From Eumeta japonica (lineage: Eukaryota > Arthropoda > Insecta > Lepidoptera > Psychidae): a stretch of 64,000 nt of DNA. The notes below the pieces were generated by a model. It saw only the letters and a list, made by a program, of their open reading frames with translations. It did no database searches and was not told where the DNA came from. The translations under genes and the position numbers were made by a program. The stretch spans positions 1,364,001-1,428,000 of the forward strand of contig BGZK01000006.1 of NCBI GenBank assembly GCA_005406025.1. Reading direction: 5' to 3'. This document shows, piece after piece, positions 38,901 to 50,595 of the stretch. The number at the start of each line of letters is the position of its first letter. Position 1 is the stretch's first letter.

Positions 38901-39904
38901 TACTCGTCAATATTTATTTTTGAATATAATAAATTTTGTGTATATCGATAAACTTTTATCAAAATTGAAATTGAGAAAGATAATTAAAAACCGCCTACTA
39001 TAGATCTTATAATAGTTATTATAGACAAAATTAAAAACAAGCGCGCAATACATTGTTAAGCAACGGTTGAAATATGTGAATGGACGGAAGATTTTCATGA
39101 AAAGTAGAATTTACCCCATATTTTAATGAAACAAAATGCAATTATTGCAATAAAATTTTGGAAGCTATAGTTGCTTTCTGAAATTGAATGCATGAAAAAA
39201 AAAAGAATAAAGTTTTAAAGCTTAAAACAAGTCATTTTTATAGTTTACACACTATTAACAATCTTGAATATCGATGTTTTACAGCGAGAGGTTATTTGAA
39301 AGTTTTGCTTAAAGTTTTTAAAATTAGGGATATAGCACTTTACAAAGTATTTCTGTGGTGTCTTTTCAATCGTATCATATATTTTATTCCACAATAAAAG
39401 GAAAATGTTTTGAAATAATCCTATTATGTACAGATTTTTTCCTTATATTTCATATATTTACACCATATCAAAGTCAACATCTACATAACAACTATGTAAA
39501 CCTTTTTCTACTTAAATCATAATTAAATTTATTAAAAGCTAAATCCAGCAAGTAAAAGTCAGGGAAACCCATATAATAATAAAAATATAGTTCTAATTAT
39601 ATATTAATTTGCTACCCTTCAATACGGTACTTTTTCTCGATTGTGCTATTCGCGACTTGCTCGAAAATTCGATAATATACGGATTTTCTACTTGCTTGCC
39701 AATAGCTGGTCAATATTTGACCTGAAGCTGGCACATGACGGCGTCGCACTCACCCCACTCGTCAGGCAGATGGGGCTCCTTCCTCAACCACTCCTTGATG
39801 TGCTGCAGGTCTTGGTCCCTGGTGTTGACGTCCTCCTTCAGCTCTACCCTGATGCGTTTCCATAGCTCGCCCGTGGGTTGTACCAGAATATCAGCAGACG
39901 CCAT
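29996..39904 (-). CDS. CRAL-TRIO domain lipid-transfer protein, alpha-tocopherol transfer protein-like (gene A)
   Basis: Seven coding exons, all with GT-AG borders: 39904-39754, 38759-38600, 36414-36356, 35982-35786, 33417-33307, 31051-30949, 30147-29996. They join in frame to 933 bp, 310 aa plus TGA, a normal length for the family. Residues 1-100 form the CRAL-TRIO N-terminal helices (FLRG at 58-61, then a Lys/Cys-rich helix ending YFTMRAAVPEFF). Residues about 104-252 form the SEC14-like pocket, with GDVYILD at 162-168 and the family hallmark LPDEYGG at 245-251. A conserved tail follows, ending LFGLDGSFRQLAID. No signal peptide or membrane segment is seen, so it is probably cytosolic. Family members carry tocopherols, retinoids or phosphoinositides; the ligand here is unknown. 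The start ATG has a good insect context (AACAACATGG) and sits 7 nt after a possible acceptor, so a 5' untranslated exon is likely. Gene B upstream is its tandem paralogue. The family call is very secure; the exact orthologue is not. Confidence 0.93.
31161..31466. mobile_element. MITE family M1, foldback copy in gene A intron 6
   Basis: It lies in the intron between exon 6 and the upstream exon 5. Ends are CGCTTGCCTGC and GCAGGCAAGCG. The two halves are long imperfect inverted repeats meeting near 31290 at CCAATTAATTGG. Each half carries the CCCTCGA/TCGAGGG block, TGCAG-rich stretches and the GGATTCG block. Related copies are at 25198-25391 and 57214-57286. Confidence 0.75.
31467..33306. other. 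Remainder of the gene A intron between exons 5 and 6
   Basis: Contains a hairpin at about 31500-31600 made of TTTCAAAGTAGTTTATACTA and its complement, followed by a TCTTTATAGATTG palindrome. 32370-32620 has a purine-rich stretch with a faint LINE-like C-terminal frame that I do not trust. No exon is seen. Confidence 0.45.
33970..35450 (-). pseudogene. Dead RTE-type non-LTR retrotransposon in gene A intron 4
   Basis: Reading minus across several frames one can follow RT landmarks in order: a GYDRISKEIL-type start near 35440, LYQLFN and WYKATIAPVYKGKGS, EKSLDRVKRNE near 35010, a SPWLFNLFMD-like segment near 34840, the catalytic YADD region decayed to LYAN-stop near 34725, then DRKHDRDI...VNAKN...SKS (34367-34567), and the C-terminal LRRFGHLERMNENRLPKEI near 34230. 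Stops and frameshifts abound, so it is inactive. It lies in the same orientation as the host gene. Confidence 0.8.
37036..37210. repeat. Compound CT, GT/AC microsatellite in gene A intron 2
   Basis: (TC)n passes into (TG)n/(TATG)n and then (CA)n and (CG)n. It gives spurious Cys/Val- and His/Thr-rich open frames on both strands. Confidence 0.9.
37230..37830 (+). repeat. Degenerate tandem units of about 155 bp in gene A intron 2
   Basis: About four units with recurring phrases: AACTGCTCTACCAATGAATT, a central ATCGACT/GTCGATTGTTGC block followed by AAACT, then ATAAA(A/G)AT(C/T)GGTT and a GTTGGA(G)AAAA(A)TTTTT block. The texture matches common lepidopteran interspersed repeats. Confidence 0.55.
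38600..38759 (-). other. Gene A exon 2, carrying the block near-identical to gene B
   Basis: This 160-bp exon encodes residues 51-103 plus two bases of the next codon. Positions 38649-38721 match gene B 60099-60171 at 72 of 73 bases, including synonymous sites. The surrounding exon and all other exons are clearly more diverged. The encoded segment FSLEKCKRKLDMYFTMRAAV and the four residues after it are identical in both proteins. Confidence 0.9.
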
Positions 39905-39911
39905 GTTGTTT
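39905..39911 (-). promoter_or_regulatory. Possible 5' UTR stub and splice acceptor before the gene A start codon
   Basis: On the minus strand a T-rich run ends in TTTTTCTAG immediately before AAACAACATGG. This looks like a 3' splice site leaving 7 nt of leader, so the first coding exon may be preceded by an untranslated exon. The reading frame also stays open upstream (to about 40087), so a longer, unspliced start cannot be excluded. Gene B similarly has a strong acceptor 26 nt before its ATG. Confidence 0.45.
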
Positions 39912-42900
39912 CTAGAAAAATCCATCATTATTTTATAGATCGATGAAAGTTCCTTTTTAACCGACTTTAAAAACGGTCGAGGTCCTATGTTCCTCAGTGT
40001 GTATTTTTTTTTATCTCTGTTCAGCGATAACTTCGTCAATTGTGGAACGATATGGACTTTCTTATGTTTAAAAGGATGTACTCTCAACGTGATCTTATAG
40101 TCGGCAAGTCAAGATCTGATGATAGGATCCTGTGTTTGAGCTTTTTTTAGTTATTCAAATTTTTGCGTTTGGTACTTATTGTCTCATGCTGTTGAGCCCA
40201 TGATGAAAAGCACAGAACTCTTCAACTGTTAAAAATTAGGTGATAATATTGATAACGATTTGTCGCCAGAAACTACTTTCAATGGCTGTCAGTATAACCT
40301 AGTATACATAGAATTAAAATTGCTTATTTATCTACCTACATATTTTCTTTCATTTATATAATTTCAATATGACACAATCTGACCAGGAACACATCGTAAC
40401 TCTCGATAACACTAGAAGTAGGACAAATTAAATTTATATGGAAGCCAATGAAAATGTGATCTGCATGAATTATATTACTTTAATGTTATAAACAATTATA
40501 ACATTTAATGTAGTTTTGTGTAACAATAATTTGGAAGTTGCACTCCAAGTAAAAATAATTACCAGCGGCCTATAAATTCAAGATCCAAATACTACTAGTG
40601 CCTTTCCACGTATTCCATACAGGACTAAAGGAGATGCCTGGCCAGTTTTATTAACCGTGGCTCAATCGACATGCAAACTAGCTAAATTAGTTATAAAGCT
40701 ATAATTACTCGATAACAAAAAAAAATCTGACTAAAATATATTTTTTTTAATTAAAAAAAATTTGCCTTCAAAACCTATTTTAACAATTAAATAGCCTCTT
40801 GAAGACGGTTCTTTATTTTTTTCATTACAGCGATCCAGGTTAAAATATGTACTTATTTTCATCTAAATACACACCAAGAATGTAAACACGTTAACAAAGT
40901 GTTACTTGTTCAAAACGCGAGGCTTAATTTTTTCCATGAACGCCTTTGAAGATGTGCACAACGTTTTTTTTTCTTTTTTGGAAAATTGTAATTTTACAGT
41001 TACAGTTTACATTTTTTGATGTAATGAACTAAATACATTTTTGCTACATCGTTATGACAAATGGCACCAAGTGACGTAGACTGCGCATGACAATACGCCA
41101 AAATAAATATTCAGGTGTGTTTTGAGCACTAGGTTGTAATTAACGTAAGTAACTTTTCCCCGTGACGAGTTATCGTATTCCACGGCGAAGTCAAAAAACG
41201 CCGAACGAAGTTCGTTCGCCCGGACACTATTAGTTGTTTTAAACAATGTTTCGAAAATAAATAGGTAGAAAAGGCGATATAATATTGAAAATCAAAAAAA
41301 ATATTGTTATTGTATACACAAATTCGGTGAAAACGAAAAATGACGATGAGACGGTGCTTAGTGTAGAGTTCTATCTATATTGATATCGTAAGTGGCTTAT
41401 CGTGTCAAAAAATTACCGGCTATATGTGATATAAAAGTACCGTATTTATTTTCAATTTATATGTGATTAAAGATTACGATTAGATAATAGCGAGATTAAT
41501 TATATATATATCTACAAGATGTAATATGTTATACATAAAACTTAAGTATTGATAGAAATTCTTAAATTGAAAATAATTCCAAACAAATCATCGACAATTA
41601 TCTTTTTGCCGTATATAAAAGGATAACAGAATTTTGTTTAATTTGTTAAACTCTACCATTTAGGTAATTTGCTTATAACGTATTATATATCCCCTACCTT
41701 CGTTTCTGTCAAAACTCTGGGCTATGATTTCTCTGATGACGATGACAGAATTACAAACAGCTAGCTTATGAATGACATAATAATTACAGGGGGGCTTAAA
41801 GTCAAAGTTCCTCAATATTACACCAAAGGTCTCTTCCATCATTTACTTTTAAAATGACTTTTAACAAAAAGTCAATTTGAAATTACTTTGCGTTCTACAT
41901 CCTCCTTTTAACGGTTTTCGGCCCAAACAACCTTTAAAGGGAGGGCGTTGAATGCAAAATTATTTTTAAAAGTGAGTGTTTGTTAAATGTATTTCAAAAG
42001 GAAATTATGGAAGAGGCCCTAAAACTAATTAGGCAGGTCTTTGAAGTGGAGTGATTTAATATTGGACAGAACAGAACAAAACATAACGGAAAAGTGCAGA
42101 AACGCAATATATAAATACGTGAACGTACTTGCCGCGTTTGCGTCAAAGCACGTCTCCTTTATGTACTTTTCTGAGCCGTCACAATACATTTTTTTTAAGG
42201 TTATGGCAAATAGGAAGTGATGTAACTTGTCGCGGCTTGTCGTCAAGTCAAATAGGAAAATTTATTTCAATGGTTAATGTTGACTGTCGACGACAGTAAA
42301 TATTTATTTTCCTTTGTTGTAAGCATTGTTTTTCAAATATTATAAACCAATACCGCATTGTATTTAAACTTGCTTATTTAGCGTCTCTTTGATGACTTCC
42401 TTTTATGTAGACTTATAACAAAAAGTCACTTTTATAGATTAGGTTTGAAGCCAAAATCCACATTGAAAGTATTTTTTTTTTTGGTAGAAGCTAGATTAAA
42501 AAGAAATAATGCAAGAGGCATAAAAATAGACAATTTTGCATAGAAAAATAATGAGAAATAATAACCATAATAAAGTTGTCATTATCCGCCTTCCTGTCCT
42601 TCAATTGTGCGTAAATTAAGATTTAAAAATGATTATTTCCGCTACCAATCCCGTTATGGATTACGAGCCCGGTCCTGTTCCTTATTTCGTTGTCCGTCTC
42701 GATAGCCGTTTTTGGTTCTCCATCGAATATTGTGCTATTCTTGTGGTACTTCTAAACGTTTTTTTTTGTTCAAAAATTATTCCATCTCATATTTTATAAC
42801 ACAATCTACCTCTGTTCAAAATTCTATCATTACACGTTCAGCCGTTCTAGAGATCAGCCCGGATAAACAAACAGTCACTCGATTTTATTCATATGTATAA

Positions 42901-43082
42901 GGCAATATAATGTCTTATCGATACTCAGTTTCATACGCCATTGTTGTGTTATGTTAGTATCGTTTTGTACCGATACGAATTCGACAGGAACTACAAATTT
43001 TCTGTCAAATTTACGAACGAACTCGATCTCAAAACAGTGACGGCAATGTATTTATGTATGTAATGTTATGTATGTAATTAAT
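39912..43082. other. Gene-free sequence upstream of gene A coding exon 1
   Basis: 42640-42900 reads GAGCCCGGTCCTG...CAGCCGTTCTAGAGATCAG, the style of a decayed repeat 3' region. No exon, TATA box or Inr stands out. The frame of gene A exon 1 stays open up to 40087, but that stretch lacks a known domain. Confidence 0.45.
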
Positions 43083-43168
43083 TATAGACGTAGTCTATAA
43101 TTATAGACTACGTCTATATTATTATTAATATTATGTATTATATTAATAATAATAAATATATATTATTA

Positions 43169-43236
<68 letters not shown>

Positions 43237-43277
43237 TATATAAAATTACAGATCCTTATATAGGATATAAGGATCTG
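43083..43277. repeat. Nested palindrome, (TA)n tract and second inverted repeat
   Basis: 43083-43118 is a perfect 36-bp palindrome (each arm TATAGACGTAGTCTATAA is itself nearly palindromic). About 43174-43241 is (TA)n with one C. 43249-43260 and 43266-43277 form a 12-bp inverted repeat (CAGATCCTTATA) around TAGGA. The cluster is expected to extrude cruciforms. Confidence 0.9.
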
Positions 43278-46200
43278 ATCCTCAACATTGTCAAATATAA
43301 GTCAAATATATCATAATGACCCATAATATCGGTATTTCGTATCAGTAAAAATATCCAAACGAAAACCCAAAGTACGACGTAAACTCATTATTTTTAATGC
43401 TTTATAATCCCTTGAGAAATATACAACTACACGTAAATACAACAATAAGTAATCTATATTTTTATATGTATTTTATACAAGATTATTAGAAACTAAAATT
43501 AGGGTTGGGCGTGCATGAGAAGAAATACCGCCCAAACTTTAAACGTCAATATCTAGAAAGTTAGTTTTTGTGGTTTGGATCCTTATCGCTTAACTACGTC
43601 CAATTATTTATTCGCGATATAGCAATATCCTTCGCAGCCCACGAGTTTATCTTGAACCCTATTACACACGCCCATATATATATTATATGACTTTCTCTTT
43701 TGTTTCCCAATCGGCGCACGCGTCGCCGTACCGGTTGCTCTGCGCCCGCGACTCGATACATGACCGGAGTAAAACAGCGTTCTTGTTTTCTGCGTTGAAA
43801 TGGGATTGGAAGAATATTGAGTGTATATAATAAGAAGAGAATATTAAATATTTTGTCTTCAGGATATCTATTTATATGATAATATTAGATTTTATAATTG
43901 AATTTGGTATCCATGGGAAAGGTCTTAACCTGAATTTATGTTTTACCATGATTTCGTGTGTTTTAACGTTAGTAGATTTAGTACATTTTCAATGGCAATA
44001 GTTCTGTTTAGCACAGAGGAGATCGTTTGCTTATTTTTTCTTTAATTATTTTGTACAAATGAATACGGTCGACAGTCAAATTTCAATTATTATTATTAAA
44101 TTAAGTTAATATATATATATATATATATAGACAAATAAAATAATTGAAAATAATAAGAAAATAGTCATTTATGCACACGAAACGGTACAAGTCTCTTTAA
44201 TGTTAATTTAAATTCTCGACGGTCACACAGTGACTGCTGGTTAATAGTACCTATTCGCGAATCACGTTAAAACTGTTCGATGTGTTTTAATAAAATTTGA
44301 CACAACTATTCCTAATACTAAGTACTAACTTTACATATACTTTTTAAATCGGAAAATATACAGTTACCTTTAGATAGACGATGAAAGTAACGTAAATTTT
44401 CGTAGATAAATGTAACATATTATTTATTTTAAGTAAATATTATATTCTAGTCAAGTGGACAAAATAAAAAAATAGATGCTTTTACGTCTACCAAATTATT
44501 CTAATCTTTAACAGGTTTTGAAGAAATATTTCTAAAACTATATAAGCATATATAATATATAAGGCTAAAAGTAACTTTTCATTTCAATACAGAAATGGGA
44601 TATGACCACGGCTTACTTAAATACTGTGATCGAACTTGGAATGAGCTAGCAAGAATCAGCATTGAGAACGTGTTAAAGGAATTCAATAGTGATATATTTC
44701 TATTGTAATTCAATCATTTACGAAATTAAGATATGTTTGATTTTGTATATAGTTTTATGAAAATCAAACAATGTTAGCAAAAACGACATTTCGAGGGTAG
44801 AAGAGAATCACTCGTCACGTACCAGGAGGACAGCGGCAACAGAGAAACACGAATGGAATATGGACAGAGGCTGTGATGGCAATTGTGAAAAACGGTAAAA
44901 AATAAATTAGTAAAGAAACAAAACAATGAATTGTTTTATTTTGTTTCTCTGTTTATGAATTTATCTGAAATCGATATTTTCGCGTGATTGTTTGTGAAAT
45001 TTTGTCGATGACGTACGTTCGTCTGACATCAGCATTTTGTACCTACCTGTACACATCGCCAGTAAGTAGCTAATTTAAATGTGTCACATTTTTACGATAA
45101 ACAAAAAAAAAAGGTCAAAATGTTATTTCATAGAGAAAACATAAAAAATTACGACTGGATTTCGGGGCCTGTAAAACACATAGCTATTACAGGTGCCCAG
45201 TAGTTACATTATTAATGCCCAAGTTTTATATTTGAGGTACAGAGGGTTGCTTTTTTTAAACTACCCTCATTTTATTTTCATCGTTATGAGTTATCGCTAT
45301 TGAAAAATATATTTATTTCATTTTAGCGCCTTTGTGATTAGCTATTTTTGAGTGTTAGTTGTATAATTTTTCAAGACGAAAGCTGAAATAATGTTTTCTT
45401 AAAAAAATTAAAACTGCCTTAAAAAGCTATTTAAATAATTTATTGTTTTTGGCGTTTGTATCAATAAAAATAAGTCAGGAGCAGTTGGGTCTCCTTAGAA
45501 GAAGATGTCCTTTTGTCTCAATACTTCAAGTTTCATATGTTTTAGAAAAGCGATTTTAATTTTATTTTTATGAAAATTATTATATTTCACATTTTTTAAT
45601 TATCGAATAATTGCATATTTATTATTTCATGAGCGACATTACAAGCTGACTAGTCCATGATGAATTCAATTGGACAGGTATCTCCTTTACTTTTGTACGG
45701 AGCAAGTGGAAAACAGTTTCGTTGCCAAATTTATTGTCCACTGGTTGGAGTGCGCAACCATCTTAGTTGGAGTGCAACCAACAAATTATTCTTTATAAAA
45801 TAAAATTTCTACCACTCATGCAAATAACATTCATGCCCACATTAAATTAATTCTCCGTATTTCTATTGTTGTCGCTAAAGAGTGCTGATGTATTTCTGCT
45901 AAAATTGTCACGGTGGTATCATGTATTTAAATAAATGAAAATATATAGATTTATTAATAGGTAACTTTAAAGCTATATAACTAGACCTTACTAATAGATA
46001 TTTAAGAGTAGTTTCTGTTGACAAATCGGAGTATAGTTCTTGAACTTCTAACCGTTAAAGAGTGCTACGACTCCATGCTCGGCAGCATCAGATGATGACG
46101 TTCACTCGAAAATACTTGAATAACTAAAAAATAAGAACTCAAATATACATTCCTATAATATATGAGAGTACTCCTCGATTTTTCTGGAGTCTCATCATTA

Positions 46201-48192
46201 CATCTTGACTTGGTGACTATAAGACCACCTCAACCTCAAACTCTTTCATATGCAAGAGGGTTTTCTAAATCGGTCCGCAATTTACAAAGTTATCGCTGAA
46301 CATATATAAAGAAAATATGTACTGACGAACCTAGTACCTCATCCCTTTTTTTAAGTCGGTTAAAAATTAGTCAATGTCGATATGAAAATTATTCAAGCAA
46401 GTTTGGTTAAAATTTAGGATGTGTGGACATCATTAAAAGCAGAAATAAAAGCCTACAACGCCCAGAAATATTTGCTGCTTGATTAAAAATATTCGTTGCT
46501 GAACGTAATTAAAAATACGTTCTCTCCGTTCACATTCTAACTTTTCGTTCTTTTCGAATCTCGTAAGTGCGAGTGTTGAACAAGGGGAAAGGTTTGATTG
46601 AGTTGCGAAAAGCTAAAGAAACGGTTTCAAGGTCGTTGGCAAACGACTACCTTAGGCAATTACGGCTGGCATTTAAAGCGAGAAGATAACTCCTACCATA
46701 AACTGAACCTCCGTTTGTACGTATACAAAAAAATCGTAAACTTTGTGCGTCTTTAGTTACAGCACGTGTACAGTGCACGAAGGGGAAAGGGCGAAAGATA
46801 AGAATAACTTATTTTTAATTTTCTCTGTTTCTCGATTTTCCCCGTTTGTTTCAATACTCATCACGCGAAAAATCTCTTAATCAATTCAAATATCCGATTT
46901 CTGATCACAAAACCTCACAAAAAGACCGCTGCGGGTGTTGCGGCGTGTTACGGTATCGCGGAGGGGAGCGTGCAGTCTATAATCGAGTTCGTGATCGGAA
47001 ATAGGATCGTGGTTGGCAGTGCGATCGAGCGATATAAAAGATGGAGAGATCTATTGTCTATCCACGCGAGCGGAGTCGCCGAAGAAAGTTAATTTTTATT
47101 GCACGCCTCATAACACGAAGCGTTTGAGGTACTGCGTTACTCTCAATTCGCTAAAAACGGGTGCTCTCTTAAACTTTGATTGCTTATATACGCATATCGC
47201 ACTTATAATTTAATAAGAGTACACTAATGTGTAGAGAAACTATCCTTTTAAGACAAACATAATAACAGATTAACATTTATTGCGTATTATATAAAGCAAA
47301 AACTTATTAAAAAAAAAGTTGTATGGTCGTTCGCGTATCTGCACGTACGGATCCCGTGTGTGGTCACGATAACCCGAAATACTCCACATATCTTTTTTTT
47401 ATTTACGTTAGACTTGCTTCCCCTGATTTCGTATTAAAATATCTATTTAATTCAATGTTATTTCATCGATACTAATGAAAAATTAAAATTGACTCGTAAT
47501 TTGTATATCCATAACTATGAATAAATAAAGTTTAACTTTCCGCCGCGAATGGGCGCTATTAGTTAGCTGATTTATAATTACAGTCTAATGCGACGCGTCG
47601 TATTCCTCTCGTTGAAATCGGAAACTCTGGGAAATTTAAGACTAAAGTTAAATCAAAATTTTTTTTTACAAATTGTTTTTGAACGAGCGTTATGTGGCGT
47701 GCACTTTTAGTTTCTCGAATTATTTTTTTTTCATATTTTAATTTTATATGTTATGTTGTAATGTATGCTAATATATTACAGAGAATTTTTATCACCGGTT
47801 TACGTTGAACGATTTTTAGTAAAATGAAATATTCATATTTTTTCTTTTTAGGTTTTTTAATTTTATGCTATTGTAATTTGACTTGTTACTAAACGTACCT
47901 AATAAAAAGCATATGTTACAAAAAAATTATAATTATATATTGTTATAAAGAGACTTACAGACCTTTAATAGATTCAACGGCGTCGAAACAAACATACTGG
48001 CGTTTGTCTCAATACCGAAGGACCGATGGCCCTTTATTATGATATTTATTGATTACATTTCTTTAAACTAATTCTAAATTTGTTTTAAACGTATTATTCA
48101 GAAAATTTGTCTAGATTCCGTTTGTGTCGATAATACTGTGTGGTACCTTTAGTGTGTTAAAACTTTTAAGGTCGTGGACATACAAAAAGAAA
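43278..48192. other. Gene-free intergenic stretch
   Basis: Includes a GC-rich patch at 43700-43770, a (TA)n run near 44110, and a CpG-rich patch at 46940-47080 followed by TTGCACGCCTCATAACACGA, probably a SINE-like or other repeat remnant. No gene is recognised. Confidence 0.45.
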
Positions 48193-48430
48193 TTACAAAC
48201 AGTGAAGGATATCATTAATACAAAAATTAAATAATGATGGCCCTAAAATTGAGCCTTGGGGAACTCCAGAACCGGTAGGAACAAAATTAGACATATGGTC
48301 TCCAATAACAATTTTTTTCATTCGATTAGATATGAAGGATTTAAATAAGCACCATAAATTTCGTTGAACACCATTGAAGGTGAGCTTTACAAGAAGCATC
48401 TGTGATCCACTTCGTCCAATGATTCATTCA
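48193..48430 (-). pseudogene. Non-LTR retrotransposon RT fragment
   Basis: The minus-strand frame contains LLVKLTFNGVQRNLWCLFKS and the RT palm motif VPTGSGVPQGSILGPSLFN, then ends. A VDH box lies just upstream in another frame, indicating a one-base frameshift. The FADD box is not found downstream, so the fragment is truncated on both sides. Confidence 0.8.
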
Positions 48431-48437
48431 ATGATCC

Positions 48438-48484
48438 AATGACATTTATGCCAACCACTTATTAAGGTTGGCATAAATGTCATT
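48438..48484. repeat. Perfect 19-bp hairpin at the border of the RT fragment
   Basis: AATGACATTTATGCCAACC (48438-48456) and its exact reverse complement (48466-48484) flank a 9-nt loop. It abuts ATTCATTCAATGATCCAATG short repeats at the truncated edge of the RT fragment. Confidence 0.9.
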
Positions 48485-50364
48485 ATTTCGTTTATCGTCA
48501 TCTAATTCTTCGAGAAGTTACATCGTATATATCAGAAAATTTACAATCGTCAAGCGCCTTTGCACAAAACCATGATGTTGTTCAATAATAATAAAATAAT
48601 TCAATATTATATGCATTATACGAGTGTGAGTCGAGATACGCCATTCGACATGTTGCGCGTTATCAGGTACAAGTGCTAGATTAATAAATGACCGAAAAAT
48701 GCATTTACGTCTGTGGAAAGTCATCAGACAATATAATTTCTTATCGCTCAGACCGTTTACTGTTATCACCGACGGATGCGCAAATAAATCAAACACGGAT
48801 CGGAGGAATTAATAATAATTGCTATTGTTTAGAACATATGTGGACAACAGCCGGCCCGCTGTAAGATTTAATCCGGCACGCGAGACATATTGAAAAATTT
48901 CAATCTATCGCTAAAAATTATGAATACTACTTTAGAATGCACCTACTTTTGAACACGGCCCGCGAACGTATTTGCACACTAAAGTTTGGCCACCAACATG
49001 TCAAAGGTCGCCCGTACCTGGTTTAGAATATTCTATCAAAAGTAGAAATGCATTCGACGAACTATTTGTATTCTTTCACCGTTTCGAAAAAATATCCATA
49101 CAGATGTTATACGCATTAAGTTTATACAGAATTTATCACACAGTTTTATATGCAAACATAAACAATTTTTGTTTGAGTAGCTGTTTATAATATTTGAGTT
49201 ATATCGGATAAGAAAATACTTAAACATCTACCTAATCCTCGAAAAGGAAAAACAAATGGAAGGGAAAAAAAATCTGTTGTGTTGAATAATTTGCTTCTCT
49301 GTTGGTTTGTCTGTAGAGATAATTTTCCTCGTCTTTTGTTTTTGAATTTTAAAATTGTCTGCTTTGCCTATAAACTCGTTTGGTTTTTCGAATGCATATT
49401 TCCGTACTAAATTATTGGCTATTAAAATTTATAGAATATATTTTTTCTTAGAACATCGAAATTCATTATAAGAGAAGTCATACGTGTGCCGTGGTAAACC
49501 GCGTATAATTCAAAAACTACCTATTCAAGAATTTTAAAAATTTTTAAACAAAAAACCGATTAACAGATTTCAAAAAAAGCAGGTTCTCAATTTATATATA
49601 CATATGTACGAGTTGTCTCCGCGGCTCCGTTCGCGTGGATTACAGAATTTTTGTTTAGGTTTTTTTTTTATAAACAAAGTAGAATTTTATTTGAGTATGT
49701 CCATTATAAGATAAATAATAATAAGAACTAACATTTTTAATTTACATACACCTGGCGAGAAAAACTTTTTAGGACTTTCAAGATATCATCTGCTGAAATC
49801 TCGATTTTAGAAAGTCGGGGTGAAAACAATCAACTAAATTAAAATTTTCAATTTACTCAATGGGAAATTTAAAATATTTCACACTGTTTCAATATTGTTG
49901 GTGCATGTTTGTTTTTTTAATTGCAGACTTTTTAGTGATATTCCTAAATACGTTTAAAGTAATCTAAATCAACAAAGAAAAACAAAAGTTAATTTTTCAA
50001 TGTACATAATTTATTCTTTTCTTTCTTCCGCTATTAAGAATTTATATCTCCTCCTTGGTGAATATTTTATATTGAATTTCTAACATCGAAAATTAGAAAA
50101 AATTTAAACCAAAGAGCAAGAAAGGAAAAATAAACCGAAGGGAATAAATAGTTCGGATAATTTTTTGTACCTCTTCAAATTCTCAGTGTGTTATAACTGT
50201 CGTAATGTATGTTCATTCATTCATTAGGTCATTAGGTGAACAGGATTGTTCAAAAGATTAATGCGTGATCATGCATAATGACGCTACAACCCGCCGCTTT
50301 CAAAACACAACGACTCTCGCACTTTCTAACATTATATACACAAAAACCAAAATATCATATATAT
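48485..50364. other. Gene-free intergenic stretch
   Basis: AT-rich; 49480-49640 has phrases typical of decayed repeats (GGTAAACCGCG, CCGCGGCTCCGTTCGCGTGG). No coding or RNA gene is recognised. Confidence 0.45.
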
Positions 50365-50595
50365 CAGGGTTTCCCAAACTTATTTTTGCTGTGACGCCCT
50401 TGAGACTTTGCCATTTTCTTATGACGCCTCTCAACTCAGCCCCCAAAAGTATTTACTAATTTTAGTATTACCCTATGGACGTTTATCAGAATGCGCATGG
50501 CGCTCACTAAAGTACCTTATGGCTCACTCAACTCGGTCGCATCGACATGCGACGCCCCTGGGACAATGTCGCGACGCACAGTTTGGGAAGCCCTG
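50365..50595. mobile_element. hAT-like MITE, 231 bp
   Basis: Ends CAGGGTTTCCCAAACT and AGTTTGGGAAGCCCTG are inverted repeats with one mismatch in 16, a sequence type common at hAT element ends. The flanks (ATATATAT left, ATATTATA right) are AT-rich and may be a decayed 8-bp target duplication. It has no transposase. Confidence 0.7.

Noticed and set aside
39905..40087. N-terminal extension of gene A to 125 codons in one open frame
   Set aside because: The extension has no homology to the paralogue, and a good acceptor plus a good ATG context lie next to the family-conserved start.
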